A stretch of DNA of 21,265 nucleotides, from NCBI GenBank assembly GCA_003484865.1, contig DMZT01000341.1, forward strand, positions 1-21,265, in the 5' to 3' direction. The notes beneath the pieces were generated by a model that was given only the letters and a program-made list of their open reading frames with translations, was not told the origin of the DNA and did no database searches. Made by a program: the position numbers and the translations under genes. Shown here one piece after another: positions 6,932 through 13,976 of this stretch. Numbering within the stretch: the stretch's first letter is position 1; each line of letters starts with the position of its first letter. The stretch is from Stenotrophomonas sp. (GTDB lineage Bacteria > Pseudomonadota > Gammaproteobacteria > Xanthomonadales > Xanthomonadaceae).

Positions 6932-8748
6932 TGCAGCCCTCTGGTCAGGTCCGCCGCTGGCGCTGGGCGGTCCTGATCGCGTGGCTTGCCGCGCCCTTCG
7001 CACAGGCGGCCCTGCAGCTGGAGTTGCAGCCGCAGGGATTGAACGCAGCGCAGATCGTGGCCGCCGAGCGTGTCCTGAAGCAGGTGCACACGCGCCTGCC
7101 GGCGGCGTGGCAGGCACGTTTCCAGCACCCGGTGCAGGTGCGCTGGTCGGACACGCTGCCCGCGCACGTGCATGGCCGGGCCCGCAACGGCACGATCACC
7201 CTGCAGCGCGCGTTGCTGGGCGCCGTGCAGGACGATCAACCGCTGCCACGCCCGCTCGAAGCCGCGCTGATCCATGAATTGACCCATGTGCTGGACCGTT
7301 CGCCGCAGGGTGGCTGGTCGCGCGATGCACGTCTTCGCGATCTGGCCGGCTGGCAGAGACGCCCGTGGAAGCTGGGTCGCACGGCGAACGCCTTCCGCGA
7401 GCGCAGTCCGGACGATTACGAACGCACGCGACCGGCCGAGTTCCTGGCGGTCAACGCCGAGCACCTCCTGCTCGATCCGGATTACGCCTGCCGCCGGCCG
7501 GCCGTCGCTGCGTGGTTTGCCGCGAACCTCGGGCCGAGCGACCAGGCCGTGGGATGCGACAGCCGCCTGCCGTTGATGCAGGCCGAAGAGGAGGTCGGCG
7601 CGGCGACGCTGCTCGAGCTGGATCCGGCCCGGATCTACGCGGTGGACTACCTGCTTGCCGAAGGCAATGACCAGCTGATGAGCCGCTGGGGCCACAGCAT
7701 GCTGCGCCTGGTGATCTGCGCGCCCGGCCGGCCGCGTGGGCCGGCCTGCCGGATGGATCTGTCCCATCACCGCGTGCTGTCCTACCGTGCCTTCGTCGGC
7801 GATGTACAGATCTCCAGTTGGCGGGGGTTGACCGGCGCCTATCCTTCGCGCCTGTTCGTGCTGCCACTCAACCAGGTCATCAACGAATACACCCAGGTGG
7901 AACTGCGGGGGCTCTCTTCAGTGCCGTTGGCACTGGATCCGCCGGACATCGCCAGCCTGCTGGAGCGTGTCGCGCAGGTGCACTGGAGCTATGACGGGCG
8001 GTATCTGTTCGTCAGCAACAACTGCGCGGTGGAGACCGGCAAGCTGCTGCAGGAAGGCGTGCCACGGCTGGCGTCGCCGGGGTTGAACCGGCTCACGCCG
8101 CGCGGGCTGCTGACCCGCCTGGCGCGCCAGGGCGTGGCGGACGCCAGCGTGCTGGCCGATCGCGGGCAGGGGATGCGACAGGGCTACTACTTTGCCTCCG
8201 CCGAGGATCACTACCAGCAGTTGTTCGATGCGGCGCGCCAGCAGCTGCCGCTGGGCACGACATCGGTCGGCGAGTGGTTGCGGCAGCCGGCCAGCGAGCG
8301 TGCACGCTGGGTAGAGCAGGGTGATCTGCGCGCCACCGCCGCCCTGCTGTTGCTGGAACAGGCCGCCCTGCGTCGCGAAGAGCTGCGCGCACGCGACGTG
8401 TTGAAACGGCTGCTGGGCGATCCGGCCAGGGACGATGCGGCGGCGCGCGACGCGCTGCGCGCGTTGCTGGAGGACACCGGCCAGCTGATCAGCCCGGCGG
8501 CACTGGTGACGGGGGCCGGCTACGGGCTGCCTTCGGCGGACGAGCGGGTGCAGGCCAGCGAGGCGGCGGCGCGGCTCAGCGCACAGGGGGTGCCGGCCTG
8601 GCAGGCGTTGCAGCTGCAGCTCAAACACCGCCTGCCGCAGGCACAGCAACGCGAACTGGCCACGATCGACCGCAATCTGGCCCGGCTGGGTGTGCGGATG
8701 CGCGAACTGGCCCGGCAGGACGGTGTTACTGCCGGGGCAGCTCGATGA
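6931..8748 (+). CDS. Exported HExxH protein with DUF4105-like domain
   Basis: A 605-residue predicted envelope protein with an N-terminal signal (hydrophobic 12-26, cleavage near AQA). The first part (about 30-210) carries a zincin signature, IHELTHVLD with His115, Glu116 and His119, and a candidate third ligand Glu170 in RPAEFLAVNAEH, typical of gluzincin-like peptidases. The middle part (about 235-440) resembles DUF4105: SRWGHSM (His255) and SNNCAVET (Cys365) are its hallmark His and Cys, which recall papain/NlpC-like hydrolases. The last 160 residues are helical, rich in Ala, Arg and Leu. The substrate is unknown; peptidase or other envelope hydrolase activity is inference from the motifs. 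It overlaps the upstream DUF2388 stop by one base (TGATG), implying joint expression. Its 3' end overlaps the kinase gene tail-to-tail by 23 nt. Confidence 0.88.
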   Translation: MQPSGQVRRWRWAVLIAWLAAPFAQAALQLELQPQGLNAAQIVAAERVLKQVHTRLPAAWQARFQHPVQVRWSDTLPAHVHGRARNGTITLQRALLGAVQDDQPLPRPLEAALIHELTHVLDRSPQGGWSRDARLRDLAGWQRRPWKLGRTANAFRERSPDDYERTRPAEFLAVNAEHLLLDPDYACRRPAVAAWFAANLGPSDQAVGCDSRLPLMQAEEEVGAATLLELDPARIYAVDYLLAEGNDQLMSRWGHSMLRLVICAPGRPRGPACRMDLSHHRVLSYRAFVGDVQISSWRGLTGAYPSRLFVLPLNQVINEYTQVELRGLSSVPLALDPPDIASLLERVAQVHWSYDGRYLFVSNNCAVETGKLLQEGVPRLASPGLNRLTPRGLLTRLARQGVADASVLADRGQGMRQGYYFASAEDHYQQLFDAARQQLPLGTTSVGEWLRQPASERARWVEQGDLRATAALLLLEQAALRREELRARDVLKRLLGDPARDDAAARDALRALLEDTGQLISPAALVTGAGYGLPSADERVQASEAAARLSAQGVPAWQALQLQLKHRLPQAQQRELATIDRNLARLGVRMRELARQDGVTAGAAR

Positions 8749-9793
8749 CGAAGCGCGCTCCGCCCAAGGTGCTGGCGCCGCAGGCGACGTGGCCGCCATG
8801 CGCATCGGCGATTGCCTTGACCACCGCCAGCCCCAGCCCGCTGCCACCCCGCTGACGCGAGCGCGAGCCGTCGCCGCGCAGGAAGGGATCGAAGATCTGC
8901 TCGCGCAGCGCCGCATCGATGCCGGGGCCTTCATCGTCGATGGCGATCTGCACATGGGTGGCGGTGTCGTGCACGGCAATGCGGACCCGGCCGGGCGTTG
9001 CATAGCGGCGCGCATTTTCCAACAGCGCCATCAGTGCCTGGCGTACCCGGGTCGGGTCGCAATGCGCGGGATGCTCCTCGCGGGAGGTCTCCAGTTCCAG
9101 CACGAAGCCGCTGCTGCGGAAACCCGGATCCACCAGGCTCATCACCGAGTGCACTTCCTGCACTACGTCATTGCGGGCACGGCGGACATCCAGGCGCGCG
9201 CTGTCGGCCAGGCTGAGCACGCGCAGGTCCTCGATCAGCCGCGACAGCCCCTCGACCTGCGCCAGCAGGCTGCGGAACTGGCCTTCGTCCGGCGCAAACA
9301 CGCCTTCGGCCAGGCCCTGCAGCCGACCGCGCAGGATGGTGACCGGCGTGCGCAGTTCATGCGCGATCGCCGCGTGCCACATCACCCGGTCGGCCTCGAT
9401 GTTCTGCAGCCGCCGCGCCATCGCGTTGAAGTCGTCCACCAGCAGCGCGACTTCGCCGAGCGAGCGGTCACTCACTGCCGCACGTGCGCCAAGATCGCCA
9501 TCGGCCAGCCGGCCAATGCTGTCCACCACCGCGTTGAGCGGGGTCAGGATGCGCTGGGACAGGCGCACGGACGCGGCGACCGCCAACGTCAACCCGATCA
9601 GGGTCACGCCGACCATCCAGACCAGCTCCGGGCCACTGGGCACCCAGCTGACCGGCTCGTCCACGCCGCCGGGATAGAAGGCCACCAGCACCGCGTACAG
9701 CAGGTAGGAGCTGAGGATCACGATCACGATGACCGCCAGCACCATCATCGACATCGACAGCACGATGTGCCGGCTCAGGCCCGAGCGGCGCAT
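8726..9793 (-). CDS. Sensor histidine kinase, short periplasmic loop (BaeS-like)
   Basis: A 355-residue membrane histidine kinase that should phosphorylate the response regulator encoded just upstream. Two transmembrane helices (about 10-38 and 57-76) flank a periplasmic loop of only about 18-20 residues. Then come a HAMP domain (about 75-130), the HisKA dimerisation helix with phospho-acceptor His145 in AAIAHELRTP, and a HATPase_c domain with the N box (Asn260), G1 (DEGPGI, 287-292) and G2 (GGSGLGL, 316-322). All catalytic motifs are intact. Its ATG shares one base with the regulator's TGA (TGATG), a standard coupled arrangement. The tiny external loop suggests sensing within the membrane or via a partner protein. 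Relationship to BaeS/SmeS-type kinases is likely, but the efflux genes that often accompany those are not in the window. Confidence 0.93.
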   Translation of the reverse strand: MRRSGLSRHIVLSMSMMVLAVIVIVILSSYLLYAVLVAFYPGGVDEPVSWVPSGPELVWMVGVTLIGLTLAVAASVRLSQRILTPLNAVVDSIGRLADGDLGARAAVSDRSLGEVALLVDDFNAMARRLQNIEADRVMWHAAIAHELRTPVTILRGRLQGLAEGVFAPDEGQFRSLLAQVEGLSRLIEDLRVLSLADSARLDVRRARNDVVQEVHSVMSLVDPGFRSSGFVLELETSREEHPAHCDPTRVRQALMALLENARRYATPGRVRIAVHDTATHVQIAIDDEGPGIDAALREQIFDPFLRGDGSRSRQRGGSGLGLAVVKAIADAHGGHVACGASTLGGARFVIELPRQ

Positions 9794-10575
9794 CAGTGGT
9801 CCGCCGCCAGCCGGTAGCCGACGCCGCGGACGCTGGCCGGGACATTGGCCAGGCCCACATCATCGAGTTTGCGGCGCAGCTTGCTGACGTGGCTGTCCAC
9901 GGTGCGCTCCAGTGCTTCGCTTTCCGGCAGGCACTCGTGCATCAGTTCGCTGCGGCTGAAGATGCGCATCGGTGCCAGCGCCATGCAGTGCAGCAGCTTG
10001 TATTCGGTCAGGGTGAGCAGGAGCTCGTGACTGTAGCCATCGCCTTCGACATGCACCGTGTGGTGTTCCGGATCGATCACCAGGCTGCCCACGCGCAGGA
10101 TCTCCGGCGCGCTCTGGCGCGGCGCATTCAAGGTGCGCCGCAGTACCGCACGCACCCGTGCGGCCACTTCCGCCGGGTTGAACGGTTTGACCACGTAGTC
10201 GTCCGCGCCCATCCGCAGGGCGGTGAGCTTGTCCAGGTCCTGGTCCAGCGCGGTCAGCATGATCACCGGCGTATCGCCGCGCTGGCGCAGGGTGTTGAGC
10301 ACGGTCCAGCCGTCCATGCCCGGCATCTGCACGTCAAGCAGGACCAGGTCCGGCCGTGCGCTGCGGTGCAGGGCCAGGGCGTTCAGGCCATCCTGCGCGC
10401 GCAGCGTGCGCAGGCCCTCGCGGGCCAGGTAGGCCGCGACGATATCGGCGATCTCGGGTTCGTCCTCGACGATCAGGACCAGGGCGTTGAGCGAATGATC
10501 CCAGCGCGCGGTGGGGGCGCCGGGTGAATCGGAGGCGGGCATGCAGGGCAGGGCCGTAAGGTGCTTGAGCTCCAT
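9793..10575 (-). CDS. OmpR/BaeR-family response regulator
   Basis: A 260-residue DNA-binding response regulator. A 30-residue variable N-terminal arm precedes the receiver domain (about 32-145), with the acidic pocket Glu37-Asp38, the phospho-acceptor Asp81 (LLDVQMPGMDG), Thr108 and Lys130 in KPF. A winged-helix Trans_Reg_C domain follows (about 160-257), ending in the typical RTVDSHVSKLRRKL recognition helix and GVGYRL wing. The start at 10575 is supported by GGAG 5 nt upstream. An internal ATG at 10542 would remove the odd N-terminal arm but lacks an equally good site. It is the first gene of a two-gene operon with the kinase. It is closest in feel to BaeR; the target genes are unknown. Confidence 0.94.
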   Translation of the reverse strand: MELKHLTALPCMPASDSPGAPTARWDHSLNALVLIVEDEPEIADIVAAYLAREGLRTLRAQDGLNALALHRSARPDLVLLDVQMPGMDGWTVLNTLRQRGDTPVIMLTALDQDLDKLTALRMGADDYVVKPFNPAEVAARVRAVLRRTLNAPRQSAPEILRVGSLVIDPEHHTVHVEGDGYSHELLLTLTEYKLLHCMALAPMRIFSRSELMHECLPESEALERTVDSHVSKLRRKLDDVGLANVPASVRGVGYRLAADH

Positions 10576-10764
10576 CGTATCTCCACACTTCCTCCATCGA
10601 AACCCCACCGAGGCCGCGCAGACTGCCGCCATCGTGATTTCGGCCGGTATCCCGGCAGCTGTGCTGCAGATGAAGAGCAAGAACAGGCATGCCGCCCCGG
10701 TGGCGGTGATCCAGGCGCTGCGCGCGCACAGCGAAGTGCCGCAGCGACGATGGCAGGTGCGCAC
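10576..10764. promoter_or_regulatory. Divergent intergenic region, response regulator/NTF2-like gene
   Basis: 189 nt between divergent genes. It contains the regulator's Shine-Dalgarno region and two small inverted repeats: GCCGG-TATC-CCGGC around 10643-10656 and GCAGC-TGT-GCTGC a few bases further on. A short open frame ending in ATGA at the next gene's start is discussed under findings. No clear promoter boxes were identified. Confidence 0.3.
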
Positions 10765-11160
10765 ATGAGCGCGGTACTGCAACCGGCACACGTGGAGGCG
10801 GCCGAGGCACGGCTGTGGGATGCGCTGATCCAGTGGCAGCCGCAGCAGCTGAGCGCACTGCTGTCACCGGCACTGTTCCTGACCGACCTCGACGGCCGGC
10901 GTCGGGATGCCTCCCCGTGGCTGGCGGGCTGGAACGCGCGGCGCATCCGCATCGCCGCGATCGAGCGGCAGCAGACCGAGCAGCTGGCCTGCGGCGCAAT
11001 GGTGCTGGTCACCGGCGAGCTGCGCATCCACCTCGATGGCGAGCACGGCAGGCAGCTGCATGCGATGCGCCTGCTGCGGGTCTGGGCGCGCTGCACGGGC
11101 GCGCCGGGCGTCCATCTGCTCTCGCTGTGCATGCTGCCGGCGGCGCCGCGTCCGCACTGA
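10765..11160 (+). CDS. NTF2-like (DUF4440/SnoaL-type) protein
   Basis: A 131-residue cytosolic protein with the look of the NTF2-like superfamily. An N-terminal helix (VEAAEARLWDALIQWQ) is followed by LSALLSPALFLTDLDGRRRD, the helix-to-strand transition usual for DUF4440 proteins, and then by three predicted strands (IRIAAIERQQTEQL, AMVLVTGELRIHLD and AMRLLRVWARC), the pattern of the curved sheet. Members bind small ligands or act as isomerases, hydrolases or scaffolds; no catalytic residues can be assigned here. ATG 10765 is chosen because GGCAGG lies 7-12 nt upstream; ATG 10750 is in frame and adds five residues. It is divergent from the two-component operon, which may or may not regulate it. 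Confidence 0.72.
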   Translation: MSAVLQPAHVEAAEARLWDALIQWQPQQLSALLSPALFLTDLDGRRRDASPWLAGWNARRIRIAAIERQQTEQLACGAMVLVTGELRIHLDGEHGRQLHAMRLLRVWARCTGAPGVHLLSLCMLPAAPRPH

Positions 11161-11171
11161 ACCGCGTGTTC

Positions 11172-11198
11172 AGCGATGCCTGCGAGGTCAGCATCGCT
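11172..11198 (+). terminator. Hairpin after NTF2-like gene
   Basis: A perfect 8-bp inverted repeat, AGCGATGC (11172-11179) and GCATCGCT (11191-11198), with an 11-nt loop, beginning 12 nt after the stop codon. It is followed by TCACCTGTTCTC, which has few Ts, so it is only a probable terminator separating this gene from the lipoprotein gene. Confidence 0.45.
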
Positions 11199-11263
11199 TC
11201 ACCTGTTCTCACGGCGCGGCAGGTACGATCAAGTGTTGTCGACGTTATCGCAAGGAGTACCTC

Positions 11264-12007
11264 ATGCGCGCATCTCCCTGGTTGTTGAGCCTGGCCATTA
11301 CCGGCGCACTCGCCGCCTGCCAACCGGCCAGCCAGAGCAGCCCCGCCGCCACTGGCAGCGAAGCGCCGCCCCCGAGCGATGCCTCCACCACCGATGAGCG
11401 CAGCTATGCGTTCCGCTGTGGCGAGCATGAAGTGCATGCCACTTACCGCGGACAGGATTCGGCGACGGTGGTGGTCGATGACCGCACCTTCGCGATGTCC
11501 TCGCAGCCGGCGGCGTCGGGCGCGAAGTATGGCGATGGGCAGGGCAACGAATTCTGGACCAAGGGCACCACCGACGGGATCCTGATCCTGAAGGGCGAGC
11601 CGGACCGTACCTGCACCGGCACCGGCGAACAGGGCGGCGAAGCACCGCCGGCCAATGCGACCACCAATGCGGCTGCGCAGGCCGATGCCGCAGGCGGATT
11701 CCGCGCGACCGGCAATGAGCCCGGCTGGCTGGCCCAGGTCGGGGCGGGTGCCACGCCGGCGCTGCACATCGAGATGGACTACGGCGAGCGCACGCTCGAG
11801 ATTGCCAGCCCCACGCAGGGCCGCGACGGTTGGTCCGGTACCGCCGCCGATGGCACCCCGGTCAAGCTGACCTTCCAGCGTACGGTGTGCCAGGACGACA
11901 TGAGCGGCCAGGCCTTCGGTGCCACGGCCATGCTCACGGTCGGCGCGCGCCAGTACCACGGCTGTGGTGATTTTGCCGGCGCGCCATCGTTGGCGGCCAA
12001 GCCCTGA
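11264..12007 (+). CDS. Lipoprotein with MliC-like and COG3650-like domains
   Basis: A 247-residue predicted lipoprotein. The signal peptide ends in a lipobox LAAC with Cys19 as the lipid attachment site; Gln follows it, so outer-membrane sorting is expected. After a Ser/Pro/Ala linker comes an MliC-type domain (about 48-118) with Cys52 and Cys117 placed for a disulfide, and the family's SGAKY and EFWTKG stretches, whose Ser85 and Lys100 resemble the residues used by MliC to block C-type lysozyme. A second linker leads to a domain (about 145-236) opening with FRATGNEPGWLAQV, typical of COG3650 proteins, with a second Cys pair (209 and 234). A role in lysozyme resistance is inferred from family. 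AAGGAG lies 6 nt before the ATG. It looks monocistronic. Confidence 0.88.
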   Translation: MRASPWLLSLAITGALAACQPASQSSPAATGSEAPPPSDASTTDERSYAFRCGEHEVHATYRGQDSATVVVDDRTFAMSSQPAASGAKYGDGQGNEFWTKGTTDGILILKGEPDRTCTGTGEQGGEAPPANATTNAAAQADAAGGFRATGNEPGWLAQVGAGATPALHIEMDYGERTLEIASPTQGRDGWSGTAADGTPVKLTFQRTVCQDDMSGQAFGATAMLTVGARQYHGCGDFAGAPSLAAKP

Positions 12008-12034
12008 TCCAGCAAGCTCGGATCCCGTTGAAGG

Positions 12035-12062
12035 CACCGGATGCGCGCATGCGCGTCCGGTG
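12035..12062. terminator. Imperfect palindrome between convergent genes
   Basis: CACCGGA (12035-12041) pairs with TCCGGTG (12056-12062); inside lies a 12-nt self-complementary CGCGCATGCGCG (12044-12055) with a 2-nt bulge. It lies in the 60-nt gap between the stop codons of two convergent genes and is a plausible two-way terminator. T-tracts are weak on both sides. Confidence 0.55.
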
Positions 12063-12067
12063 AATCA

Positions 12068-12529
12068 TCACATGCCGCGCGGGCAGGGGTTGGGCAGCGC
12101 CCGGCTGTCGGCATCCAGGATCAGCTCATTGCGGGTGCCCAGCAGCATCAGCTCGGTGTGCACCAGGCAGTTGTCGGCATGACGGTGCAGGAGCTGATTG
12201 AAGAGCCTGGCACGGTCGTCGCAGCTCTCGTGGATCGCGTACGCCAACTCGCGCGCACGATCTTCGTCGTACGCTTCTTCGCCAGCGAAGTGCTGGCAGG
12301 CGCTTTCCCGCGCCAGGAAGGCCTGCACATCGCCGGGCATCGCGCAGTACATGCGGATGTCCTCGGCCACGAACACCTCCGCTGGCACGTCGCAACGCGC
12401 CCCGCTGGCGGTATCAGCCAACGTGGCAGGTGCGCGCGGGGTACCCGATGTCTCACGCTCCACTGCCCGCGGCGAGCACGCCGCGAGCAGCAGGAACAGG
12501 ACGATCAGTGCGGACCGTTTAGTCGGCAC
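12068..12529 (-). CDS. Cysteine-rich putative lipoprotein, unknown function
   Basis: I do not recognise a family. The 153-residue frame begins with a short basic N-terminus, a hydrophobic stretch ([12 protein letters not shown]) and a lipobox with Cys18, so a lipoprotein is likely. The mature part has six further cysteines (46, 62, 78, 103, 121, 149), an even number that could form three disulfides in the periplasm, and is acidic and helical in the middle ([20 protein letters not shown]). The likely start is GTG at 12529, inside the last codons of the EF-P-like gene, an 11-nt overlap in another frame. A longer version from 12568 exists but puts about 13 residues before the signal. No clear Shine-Dalgarno sequence, so expression may depend on translation of the gene before it. 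Confidence 0.7.
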   Translation of the reverse strand: MPTKRSALIVLFLLLAACSPRAVERETSGTPRAPATLADTASGARCDVPAEVFVAEDIRMYCAMPGDVQAFLARESACQHFAGEEAYDEDRARELAYAIHESCDDRARLFNQLLHRHADNCLVHTELMLLGTRNELILDADSRALPNPCPRGM

Positions 12530-13085
12530 GGCCGGCGAATTCACCGGTGGTGGTGTTGACCAGCACACGTTCGCCGTTGGCGATGTACTCCGGCACCATG
12601 ATTTCGATGCCGGTGCTGAGCTTGGCCGGTTTCGGGCGCTTGGTGGCGGTGCCGCCCTTGAGCTCCGGCGGCGTCTCGACCACTTCCAGCACCACGCTGG
12701 TCGGCAACTGCACGCCCACCGGGGTTTCGTCGATCACCTGCACGTAGATGCCGGTCAGGCCATCGGTGATGTAGCCGGCGTCATCGCCGAGCACATCCGC
12801 ATCGACCATGTACGGGGTGTAGTCCTCGTCATCCAGGAAGACGAAGGCGTCGCCATCCATGTACGAGTAGGTCGCCTGGCGGCGCAGCAGCTCGACTTCC
12901 GGCAGGTTGTCGTCGGCATCGAAGCTGGAATCGAGCTTGTTGCCGCCCGGCACGCTGTACATGATGAAACGGAAGCGGACATTGCCGCCGCGGCCCTGCG
13001 GGGAGCTGCGTTCGATGTCGCGGATCTGGTAGACGCCGTTGTTGAATTCGACGACGTTGCCTTTCTTGATGTCGCTGGCTTTCAT
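12519..13085 (-). CDS. efpL: Elongation factor P-like protein EfpL (YeiP)
   Basis: A 188-residue three-domain OB/KOW protein of the EF-P/eIF5A superfamily that binds ribosomes stalled at difficult motifs such as polyproline. The segments [32 protein letters not shown] and EFAGRAD match the YeiP/EfpL subgroup and not canonical EF-P. The loop that inserts toward the peptidyl-transferase centre reads SSPQGRGG with Arg32 at the tip, where canonical EF-P carries a lysine or arginine for modification. In EfpL the unmodified arginine is typical (Arg33 in E. coli). The gene lies 68 nt downstream of a short-chain dehydrogenase and overlaps the start of a lipoprotein gene. ATG 13085 fits the family start, but no Shine-Dalgarno sequence is obvious. 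Confidence 0.92.
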   Translation of the reverse strand: MKASDIKKGNVVEFNNGVYQIRDIERSSPQGRGGNVRFRFIMYSVPGGNKLDSSFDADDNLPEVELLRRQATYSYMDGDAFVFLDDEDYTPYMVDADVLGDDAGYITDGLTGIYVQVIDETPVGVQLPTSVVLEVVETPPELKGGTATKRPKPAKLSTGIEIMVPEYIANGERVLVNTTTGEFAGRAD

Positions 13086-13153
13086 GGGAATGAAGGTCGG
13101 TTCGTGGAGGTGGCGGGTGCCGGAACCGGGCACCCAGCGGGTTGCGTGCTCGC

Positions 13154-13924
13154 TTACTTCGGCGCCAGACGCACGGCGCCGTCAAGGCGGATGGTCTCGC
13201 CGTTGAGATAGGTGTTGCCCAGGATATAGGCGACCAGGCCGGCGAAATCTTCCGGCTTGCCCAGGCGCGGCGGGAACGGGATGGAGGCGGCCAGCGATTC
13301 CTGCACGGCCGGCGGCATGCCATCGACCATCGGGGTCCAGAAGATGCCCGGGGCGATGGTCATCACGCGGATGCCGAACCGCGACAGTTCGCGGGCCATC
13401 GGCAGGGTCATGCTGACCACGCCGCCCTTGGAGGCGGCATAGGCGGCCTGGCCGATCTGGCCTTCATAGGCCGCCACGCTGGCGGTGTTGATGATCACGC
13501 CGCGCTCGCCATCCTCGCCCGGGGTGTTGTGCTGCATGCGGTTGGCGGCGGCCTTGGCGACGTTGAAGCTGCCGACCAGGTTGACCATCACCGTGCCCTG
13601 GAAGTTGGCCAGCGGCATCGGCGCTTCCTTGCCAAGCACGCGGCCCGCGCCCAGGATGCCGGCGCAGTTGATCGCGGTGTTCAGCCCGCCCAGGAAGTCG
13701 CAGGCGGCATCGATCTGCGCGGCCACGGCGGCTTCGTCGCTGACATTGGTGCTGTAGTAGCGCGCGTTGGACTCGCCAAGCGCGGCCACGGCGGCCGCGC
13801 CCTTGTCGTCATTGAGATCGAACAGGGCCACCTTGGCGCCGTGGGCGACCAGGTGCTGGGCCACGGACAGGCCAAGGCCGGAAACACCGCCGGTGATGAC
13901 GGCGCGGACAGAAGACAGCTGCAT
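13154..13924 (-). CDS. Short-chain dehydrogenase, 3-hydroxyacyl-CoA dehydrogenase type-2 like
   Basis: A 256-residue classical SDR oxidoreductase, NAD(H)-dependent and cytosolic. The cofactor motif is TGGVSGLG (residues 11-18), with an acidic residue (Asp36) after the second strand that favours NAD over NADP. NCAG (86-89) replaces the usual NNAG, and the catalytic trio is Ser149, Tyr162 and Lys166 (YAASK). The whole pattern, including [16 protein letters not shown] and the GETIRLDGA end, is that of the type-2 3-hydroxyacyl-CoA dehydrogenase (HSD17B10-like) group, acting on short or branched 3-hydroxyacyl-CoA, for example in isoleucine breakdown. That substrate is an inference. ATG 13924 is chosen over 13945 because GGGA lies about 9 nt upstream and the N-terminus then fits the fold. 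It appears to be the first gene of a run with efpL. Confidence 0.9.
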   Translation of the reverse strand: MQLSSVRAVITGGVSGLGLSVAQHLVAHGAKVALFDLNDDKGAAAVAALGESNARYYSTNVSDEAAVAAQIDAACDFLGGLNTAINCAGILGAGRVLGKEAPMPLANFQGTVMVNLVGSFNVAKAAANRMQHNTPGEDGERGVIINTASVAAYEGQIGQAAYAASKGGVVSMTLPMARELSRFGIRVMTIAPGIFWTPMVDGMPPAVQESLAASIPFPPRLGKPEDFAGLVAYILGNTYLNGETIRLDGAVRLAPK

Positions 13925-13976
13925 TGCACGATCCCGCTGGTTCAAGAACCGCCGATTCTAGCGGAAGCGGCCGCCA

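Noticed and set aside
5209..7770. 853-codon minus-strand frame across the flavoenzyme and DUF2388/DUF4105 genes
   Set aside because: It spans three well-supported genes in antisense and has shadow-type composition.
9793..10575. Assignment of the two-component system to SmeSR, SmeSyRy or BaeSR by name
   Set aside because: Family likeness is real, but no RND efflux genes adjoin and the kinase is shorter than I recall for SmeS. A gene symbol would be a guess.
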